A stretch of DNA of 33,137 bases from the NCBI GenBank assembly GCA_004214175.1, contig SGZH01000015.1, positions 1 through 33,137 on the forward strand. Reading direction: 5' to 3'. A model generated the notes under the pieces. That model was not told where the DNA came from. It made no database searches and saw nothing but the letters and a program-made list of their open reading frames with translations. The stretch's first letter is position 1; the number at the start of each line of letters is the position of its first letter. The position numbers were made by a program, and so were the translations under genes. The stretch comes from Flavobacteriales bacterium (lineage in GTDB: Bacteria; Bacteroidota; Bacteroidia; Flavobacteriales; Flavobacteriaceae). Below are positions 31,494-33,137 of the stretch, piece by piece.

Positions 31494-32294
31494 CTACTTC
31501 CTCCCTCTATTAAGAACTCTGTATTGTTCGTAACATTCACTGATAGCATCCAGGATTTGAAGATCATTAGCAGTACGAATAAAACTTTTAGAATAACTAC
31601 AGTTATTTAGTATTTCATCAATATCAATCTTTTCTAATTGCAGTACAGCCATTAGAGTTTCTCTATCGTATTTAGATTGAAGCAAGTTTCTAATTTCATC
31701 ATCATCTTTCATTTTACGTAACTTTTTCATTTGCTTTGGGCGCTTACCAAAAATATTGTACAGAAAATCTGCAGGATTAAATATAGCACTTAAAACTTTA
31801 GTTACAGCACCTGGCTGACCTTGGCCACCTTCATATCCACCTCCAATACCGGCAATTCGGTATCGCTGATCATCATATATTGGAATTAATTTAGCATCGA
31901 CTTCAATATAACCAGTTAATTCAACAGGTTTTACCACTACCTCCTCCAATGCAATACTTAACTCAGTCATTTTAATTTTAATTTCTCCAAATTTCATCCA
32001 GTCATTAGTTACTCGAACACGAATCGATTTAAAACCTAGATATGAAAAGTAAATGGTATCGTTAACTGTAGCTTTTATCATAAAATTACCATCCTCATTG
32101 GTTAAGGTACCTTTTACGGAGTTTAAATTAACCACATGAACATTTTCTAAAACAACATTATTAGAAGCATTTAAAACCTTACCATTGATAGTAGAGGGAT
32201 TAACTAAAGTAGAATCTTTCTTGATGTTAGCTGTCTCTTGTGACAAAGCAACTAACGTAATAAAAAAAAAGGTCAGTAATGAGAATTTTTTCAT
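31494..32294 (-). CDS. CarboxypepD_reg-like domain secreted protein
   Basis: This 266-aa protein has a signal peptide (to about residue 18), then a CarboxypepD_reg-like beta-sandwich (about 35-120: NGKVLNASNNVVLENVHVVN, TNEDGNFMIKATVNDTIYFS, YLGFKSIRVRV). Such domains open many TonB receptors, but no barrel follows. The C-terminal half is helical and charged (FGKRPKQMKKLRKMKDDDEI, YDRETLMAVLQLEKIDIDEI). It is probably a periplasmic or outer-membrane protein of unknown function. First gene of the operon that continues with the DUF6122 and aldehyde dehydrogenase genes. Confidence 0.82.
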   Translation of the reverse strand: MKKFSLLTFFFITLVALSQETANIKKDSTLVNPSTINGKVLNASNNVVLENVHVVNLNSVKGTLTNEDGNFMIKATVNDTIYFSYLGFKSIRVRVTNDWMKFGEIKIKMTELSIALEEVVVKPVELTGYIEVDAKLIPIYDDQRYRIAGIGGGYEGGQGQPGAVTKVLSAIFNPADFLYNIFGKRPKQMKKLRKMKDDDEIRNLLQSKYDRETLMAVLQLEKIDIDEILNNCSYSKSFIRTANDLQILDAISECYEQYRVLNRGRK

Positions 32295-32365
32295 AGTAAA
32301 GGTAAATATAACCTAATCGTATCAAACTTCATATCAAAATTTTTATTCTAACAAAATTTTAATAT

Positions 32366-33137
32366 TTAGCTTCTATTTCTTCTTCTACCTCCAGTTCCAG
32401 AATTATTTGGACGTTCACTTTTTCTTCTGTTTCTCCCTTTGAAACCTGAATGTCCAGAATCTCGTCTTGAGCGACCGTTACGACCTCCTTCTTTTTTTTC
32501 ATCATCACCTCTTCTACCGTATCTTTTTCCGCTGCTTCTCAGGGAAGCATTTCTCTTACCTCTTTTCTCTCGGCCACGTCTTTTAAAACTACCACGGTCT
32601 CTTCCTCCTCTTCTTCCTCGTCCTGTATCTTTTGAAATTTCGACTGAAACTCTTCTTCCTTCCAATTCAAAATCCTTGAAGAAACTCATCACCAAATCTT
32701 GGTGTTTTGAATCGGTATTGAAAAATGAAAAACTATCTTTTACATCAACTTTATAGAGCTCATCTTTTCCTAATTGAAGCATTTCTTTCAGAAAATCTTT
32801 TAAACTCATCCAATCAAAGTCATCTTTTCCTCCAATATTGATAAAATATCGAACAGTATCTTTTGACCCCTCAGACATATCACCCGGGGATACGTTTAAA
32901 TCTTTAGCTTTTTTATAATAATTGTAGAAACGTGTAAATTCGACTGAAAAAACTTTTTTGATAAGTTCCTCCTTTGAGAAATCTGCTAATACTTCATTAA
33001 TATTTGGTAAATAGGTGTCAATTTCGTGATTAATTTCAGTCTCTTTAATTTTATTTGCTAAATGAAATAATTGAACTTCACAAATCTCTATTCCAGATGG
33101 AACTTCTTTTGCTATGAATTTTTTTTGAATTATTTTT
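32366..33137 (-). CDS. DEAD-box RNA helicase, C-terminal part (runs off window)
   Basis: The minus-strand frame is open from the window edge to the stop at 32366, so the 5' part (the ATPase core) lies beyond 33137. The visible 257 codons begin KIIQKKFIAKEVPSGIEICE, the linker after the helicase core. The next part (EVLADFSKEELIKKVFSVEF and onward) belongs to DeaD/CsdA-like proteins. A DbpA-type RNA-binding domain (MSEGSKDTVRYFINIGGKDD, FLKEMLQLGKDELYKVDVKD, FELEGRRVSVEIS) follows, ending in a long Arg-Gly-Ser-rich basic tail. It unwinds structured RNA in ribosome assembly, often at low temperature. The ATG at 32878 is internal, not the start. Confidence 0.9.
   Translation of the reverse strand, partial: KIIQKKFIAKEVPSGIEICEVQLFHLANKIKETEINHEIDTYLPNINEVLADFSKEELIKKVFSVEFTRFYNYYKKAKDLNVSPGDMSEGSKDTVRYFINIGGKDDFDWMSLKDFLKEMLQLGKDELYKVDVKDSFSFFNTDSKHQDLVMSFFKDFELEGRRVSVEISKDTGRGRRGGRDRGSFKRRGREKRGKRNASLRSSGKRYGRRGDDEKKEGGRNGRSRRDSGHSGFKGRNRRKSERPNNSGTGGRRRNRS

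Noticed and set aside
1-33137. CRISPR array, insertion sequence, prophage or integrative element
   Set aside because: No spaced repeats, transposase, integrase or phage genes were seen; the only tandem repeat is coding.

Overview
This window looks like a piece of chromosome from a member of the Bacteroidota, most likely a marine or other environmental Flavobacteriaceae. The DNA is AT-rich. Secreted proteins end in type IX secretion (T9SS) sorting domains or start with short Bacteroidota lipoprotein signals. The Oar-like TonB-dependent receptor, the DUF6495 and DUF6122 proteins and the TTTG-N19-TAnnTTTG promoters all fit that group. No insertion sequence, integrase, phage gene or CRISPR array was seen.

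Layout. Bases 1-330 hold a tRNA-Met with a clear promoter and a terminator. Next come a small membrane ORF and a lipoprotein built of 15 DUF285/BspA-like repeats (593-2368). A minus-strand block (2751-6687) encodes a PETase-like T9SS-secreted hydrolase, an alpha/beta hydrolase, a PhzF-like isomerase and a PqqB-like lipoprotein. The hydrolase-PhzF pair is much richer in G+C than the rest and lies beside a truncated gene fragment (2480-2740). A second gene remnant, of a HAD phosphatase, lies at 6768-6986.

Bases 7013-13573 are the most interesting part. A plus-strand operon encodes a 3-beta-HSD-like SDR, a very clear steroid 5-alpha-reductase homologue, an RND/MMPL lipid exporter and a LolA-like periplasmic protein. 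It converges on a minus-strand pair, a PAPS sulfotransferase and a secreted START-domain protein, which lie downstream of hisS. Together these read as a system for modifying, carrying and exporting a sterol-like or polyisoprenoid lipid. The substrate is inference.

Bases 15106-20992 hold an orphan MacB/FtsX-type permease, a PHB-depolymerase-like lipoprotein esterase, a DUF6495 protein and an Oar-like receptor. Bases 21108-27186 are housekeeping: rpsF-rpsR-rplI, nadC-yihY-priA and rlmH. Bases 27209-33137 hold a T9SS-secreted hydrolase, a CatA-like acetyltransferase, an operon of a CarboxypepD_reg-like protein, a DUF6122 protein and an aldehyde dehydrogenase, and the 3' part of a DEAD-box RNA helicase that runs off the window.
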